NCBI GenBank assembly: GCA_948468385.1
Contig: CAOKHZ010000019.1
Location: 23,913 to 87,912, forward strand
DNA from: an uncultured Faecalicatena sp.
GTDB lineage: Bacteria > Bacillota > Clostridia > Lachnospirales > Lachnospiraceae
Length of the DNA stretch: 64,000 bases
Direction of reading: 5' to 3'
Within the stretch, counting starts at the first letter, position 1; each line of letters starts with the position of its first letter. Of this stretch, positions 61,067 through 64,000 are shown piece by piece. The position numbers and the translations under genes are program-made. Under the pieces are notes generated by a model, which saw only the letters and a list, made by a program, of their open reading frames with translations, ran no database searches and was not told where the DNA came from.

Positions 61067-62449
61067 ATGATGAATCACACACAGACAACAGCCAATCCGC
61101 TTGGCTATGAAAAAATCGGAAAATTGCTTACAAGCTATGCCATTCCCAGTATCATAGCACTGATTATCAATTCCCTTTACAACATGGTAGACCAGATTTT
61201 TATCGGTCAGGGCGTGGGATTTTTGGGGAACGGAGCCACCAACATTATCGCCCCAATCGCAACAATCACGATTGCCATTGCTACACTTTTCGGCGACGGT
61301 CTTGCTGCCTTTTTCAGCCTTAGCCTTGGGAAAGGCGAGGGCGAAAAAGCCGCAAAAGGTTTAGGGACTTCGATTATGTTCGGGAGTGTTTTCGGCATTA
61401 TCTGGACGGTTCTTGCTTTTGCTTTTTTGAAGCCGCTATGTCTGATATTCGGGGCAACGGAAAATATACTGCCCTATGCCCTTGATTATGGACGCATTAT
61501 TGTCATTGGGTTTACCTTTCAAATTGTTGGAAATACCATTAACAGCGCAATCCGGACAGACGGAAGCCCACGTTATGCCATGCTTTCCATGATGATCGGG
61601 GCAGTCCTCAATATCATTCTTGACCCGATTTTCATATTTGTATTTCATTGGGGTGTTGAGGGGGCGGCGATTGCAACCATTATAAGCCAGTTATTTGGGC
61701 TTTTGTTTAATATTGCCTATCTGTTCCGAATGAAAACAATCAAACTTTCCAGACAGTCTTTTACTTTGGATATTCGGACTGCGGGAAGAATTGCAAGCCT
61801 TGGATTTGCAAGCGGAGCAAATAACTTGACTTCGACAGTGGTAGCATTTGTATCAAACAATCTGATGACAAAGTACGGCGCACTCTCTCCCTATGGTGCG
61901 GATATTCCTCTCACCACCTTTGGCTTGTGCATGAAAGTGAGTATGCTCGCATTTTCCATTGGAATTGGTGTCGCAAGCGGCAGCCAGCCGATTATCGGGT
62001 TCAATTACGGCGCAAAAAAATATGACCGTGTGAAAAAAACATTTTTGCTGAGTGCCGGGGTCGCTACGATCATCACATTTGTTTCTTGGATTATTTTCCA
62101 GTGCTTCCCGTTACAGCTTATTCGGATATTCGGTACGGAATCCAGTCTGTACGAGGAATTTGCCGTTAAATGTTTCCACATTTATTTACTGCTTACCTTT
62201 TTGAACGGCTTACAGATGTGTGCAGGAGTATTGTTCCAGGCAATCGGACAGCCCATGAAAGCCGCGATCACTTCCCTGTCAAAGCAGGTGATTTTCTATA
62301 TACCTGCCATGCTTATTTTATCCCGTTTCTTCGGGCTTATAGGTATTCTGATGGCAGGACCTACCGCAGACGCTTTAGCCTTTGTCCTTTCAGGTGTTTT
62401 TTGCTTTAAAGAAATTAAGAAAATGGAGCAGATAGACAGAAATGACTAA
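61067..62449 (+). CDS. MATE-family multidrug efflux transporter
   Basis: A 460-aa pump: LLTSYAIPSIIALIINSLYN, VDQIFIGQGVGFLGNGATN, LDPIFIFVFHWGVEGAAIA, FGLCMKVSMLAFSIGIGVAS. About 12 helices. AAAGGAGG precedes the double ATG. It is the third MATE gene of the window, is under MarR-type control, and has the composition of the foreign-looking block. Confidence 0.94.
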   Translation: MMNHTQTTANPLGYEKIGKLLTSYAIPSIIALIINSLYNMVDQIFIGQGVGFLGNGATNIIAPIATITIAIATLFGDGLAAFFSLSLGKGEGEKAAKGLGTSIMFGSVFGIIWTVLAFAFLKPLCLIFGATENILPYALDYGRIIVIGFTFQIVGNTINSAIRTDGSPRYAMLSMMIGAVLNIILDPIFIFVFHWGVEGAAIATIISQLFGLLFNIAYLFRMKTIKLSRQSFTLDIRTAGRIASLGFASGANNLTSTVVAFVSNNLMTKYGALSPYGADIPLTTFGLCMKVSMLAFSIGIGVASGSQPIIGFNYGAKKYDRVKKTFLLSAGVATIITFVSWIIFQCFPLQLIRIFGTESSLYEEFAVKCFHIYLLLTFLNGLQMCAGVLFQAIGQPMKAAITSLSKQVIFYIPAMLILSRFFGLIGILMAGPTADALAFVLSGVFCFKEIKKMEQIDRND

Positions 62450-62475
62450 ACATACAAAAAGATTGGAGGAGCAGC

Positions 62476-62601
62476 ATGAAAAAGAGAGTTATCACAATCA
62501 GCCGGGAGTTTGGCAGTGGAGGGCACAGCATAGGAAAGATACAATGTTCTCAATGGCCTGCAAAGGCTTCGCAACGTGGATATCTACGTGACCGGAAGTA
62601 A
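62476..62601 (+). pseudogene. Truncated cytidylate-kinase-like gene (5' end only)
   Basis: Behind GGAGG the frame MKKRVITISREFGSGGHSIG is the start of cytidylate kinase-like proteins (P-loop variant GSGGHSIGK). Homology ends abruptly after Gly-Lys at about 62538; the rest (SQWPAKASQRGYLRDRK) is out-of-frame sequence of the AAA-ATPase fragment. It is the stump of the third gene of the MarR-MATE operon. Confidence 0.75.
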
Positions 62602-63121
62602 TTCCAAAATGCTCTCTAAGGATGTGATGACGGCCTTTCGGGGCCGTGGGGATTCGGTTGAAGTCCATCCTCTTTCCTTCAAGGAATACTACGACTACGT
62701 AGGCGGAGACAAGGCAGAGGCATATGAGGAATATGCCTTGTACGGCGGTATGCCGCTGGTGCTGTTCCGAAAGACAGAGGATGACAAATTCAAATACCTA
62801 TCCTCGCTCTTTGAGGAAGTCTATTTTAAGGATATCATTGAGCGGTATCAAATCGGGCTTCGGAATGTGCGGCTGAACCTGCGGCAGCAGGAGGAGACGC
62901 ATATCATGGAGAACATCATGTACAACGAGCTGGCCAGTAGGGGCTATTCGGTGGATGTAGGTGTCGTTGATATTTTTGAGACGGACGCAGAAGGGAAAAG
63001 AAAGAAAATCAGTTGTGAGATTGATTTTGTTGTTAATAAGGGGAGAAAGAAGTACTATATCCAGTCCGTCTTAAGCTTTGGAGATGCCCGGAAGCATATG
63101 AAGAGTTCAGCAAGAACATAG
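62543..63121 (+). pseudogene. AAA-ATPase (DUF4143 type) gene fragment with internal deletion
   Basis: Open from 62543 without a proper start (NVLNGLQRLRNVDIYVTGSN), so Walker A and B are missing. It continues FRGRGDSVEVHPLSFKEYY...EEYALYGGMPLVLF, typical of ATPases with a C-terminal DUF4143 domain. FKDIIERY then joins directly to QIGLRNVRLNLRQQEETHIM, where family members normally have about 100 more residues. It ends out of frame after YIQSVLSFGDA. I read it as a decayed piece recombined into the kinase gene. Bases 63085-63190 open a further unrelated fragment (AYEEFSKNIENRPAALEHLF). Confidence 0.75.
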
Positions 63122-63192
63122 AGAACCGTCCGGCGGCGCTGGAGCATCTCTTCTATGAAGATTGGGTCAATTACTATATTGTTTGTGGTATA

Positions 63193-63831
63193 TCAGTTTC
63201 CACTGCCGGACGGCAAGGTTTGCATGAGTGCAAAGAAATGTTCAGGCCTACCCGTATTGAAATAGTCGTACCACGCTTCCAGAGTATTTGTTTCAAAGAC
63301 GTCTAAACGTTCAATAATTTGTTTCGCCCATAACAAAGCTCCGGTGGAACTTGCAGTAATGAGGTTTTCATCGGCTACCGACGGCTTATCGATATAAAAA
63401 TCTTTCCCTTTATAGCAAGGACAAACCATTTCAAGAAACCCCGCTCCATTACTGGTATGCGGACGATTATCCAATAGCCCCAAACCTGCAAGGGCAGCGG
63501 TTGCACCACAAATTGCACACACCGTAGCTCCTGAAGAGAGAAACTCGCCTGCTTTTTTGAGGATGGCTCCATGCTTTGGGTCGTCCCATGTATTTGCGCC
63601 CGGTAAAAGTAACACGCTTGTTTCGCTCACAACAATATCATCAATAGAATAATCCGGTATCATTGTCAGACCGCCCATTGTATGGATTGGCTCCTTAGTA
63701 AAGCCGACTGTTTTGAGCGATACACGCTGCGCGTCCTTTTTGAAAAATCGACCAGAATTAAGTTCTGAAATAACGTGTCCTAACTCCCAGTCAGCTAAGG
63801 TATCAAGAACATAAACATAGATTGTAATCAT
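63193..63831 (-). CDS. DJ-1/PfpI-family protein (class I glutamine-amidotransferase fold)
   Basis: A 212-aa protein. The nucleophile elbow is VCAICGATAALAGLGLLDNR (Cys), with VLLLPGANTWDD and SNGAGFLEMVCPC around it and ENLITASSTGALLWAKQII near the end. Members act as deglycases, chaperones or regulators; the activity here is open. It diverges from the YafY-type gene, which may control it. Confidence 0.88.
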   Translation of the reverse strand: MITIYVYVLDTLADWELGHVISELNSGRFFKKDAQRVSLKTVGFTKEPIHTMGGLTMIPDYSIDDIVVSETSVLLLPGANTWDDPKHGAILKKAGEFLSSGATVCAICGATAALAGLGLLDNRPHTSNGAGFLEMVCPCYKGKDFYIDKPSVADENLITASSTGALLWAKQIIERLDVFETNTLEAWYDYFNTGRPEHFFALMQTLPSGSGN

Positions 63832-63938
63832 AAACTCCCTCCGCCTTCATTGGTATATTGATTATCTTTCTTTTTTAGTGTACCATATAATTGTTGACAG
63901 CAGTATGGCAACAATCTAAATTGAGAGGCGGATGCCGG

Positions 63939-64000
63939 ATGAAAGTAGACAGGCTTGTCAGTATTATTATGATACTTCTTGATAAAAAGCGGATAGGCGC
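63939..64000 (+). CDS. YafY-type HTH regulator, 3' end outside the window
   Basis: Only the first 20 codons are present: MKVDRLVSIIMILLDKKRIG, the standard N-terminal helix of HTH_11/WYL regulators. GAGAGGCGG lies upstream. It diverges from the DJ-1/PfpI gene across 107 bp. Confidence 0.7.
   Translation, partial: MKVDRLVSIIMILLDKKRIG

Overview
The window reads as chromosomal DNA of a low-to-mid GC Gram-positive anaerobe of the Clostridia, most likely a gut Lachnospiraceae-type bacterium. Reasons: strong AAGGAGG-type ribosome sites, several lipoprotein signal peptides, a phenylalanyl T-box leader, a 14-residue PurF propeptide, LuxS, many MATE exporters, flavodoxins and ferredoxins without respiratory genes, and GPH-type sugar symporters next to plant-glycan hydrolases. 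No rRNA, tRNA, CRISPR array or intact insertion sequence was seen. The genus assignment is inference.

Layout. 1-5.7 kb: 3' end of an AAA-ATPase/PD-(D/E)XK protein, an M20 peptidase with a GPH transporter (minus strand), a small frameshifted gene plus membrane protein, and a TIGR04076-HMA fusion. 5.9-16.8 kb: two LysR regulators, a lipoprotein with two esterase domains, an iron alcohol dehydrogenase, two flavodoxins, a MATE pump, a RibD-like reductase and an aldo/keto reductase; this looks like a redox/detoxification neighbourhood. 16.9-24.4 kb: MarR-MATE, then an AraC regulator divergent from a GH106-type rhamnosidase and its GPH symporter. 24.5-32.4 kb: Rpn-like nuclease, a 710-bp structured intergenic region with a DnaA-box cluster, a two-component system coupled to an FtsX-type ABC exporter, and a ferredoxin/membrane Fe-S pair. 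32.6-37.6 kb: membrane metallophosphoesterase carrying an in-frame repeated insertion, an Imm26-like protein with an unknown neighbour, and a GNAT acetyltransferase.

37.7-59.9 kb is mostly housekeeping: purF, purB, gltX, a UvrD-type helicase, a sugar-binding lipoprotein, a GH13 protein that has lost its catalytic residues, a DUF5662 protein, luxS, a secreted DUF6273-like protein, a TetR/PfkB/small-protein cluster, T-box-controlled pheS-pheT, an S49 peptidase overlapping an RDD membrane protein with a repetitive tail, and queA. 60-64 kb looks acquired: integrase relic, MarR-MATE cassette with three copies of one 12-bp palindrome, then a truncated kinase gene fused to pieces of an AAA-ATPase gene, a DJ-1/PfpI protein, and the start of a YafY-type regulator.

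The most unusual feature is the intergenic DNA. Many spacers hold clusters of GC-rich hairpins, some enclosed by an outer stem. One roughly 128-bp three-hairpin element occurs twice with compensatory base changes. A similar hairpin-rich sequence sits in frame inside the metallophosphoesterase gene. Two terminator-like hairpins also recur at distant sites.
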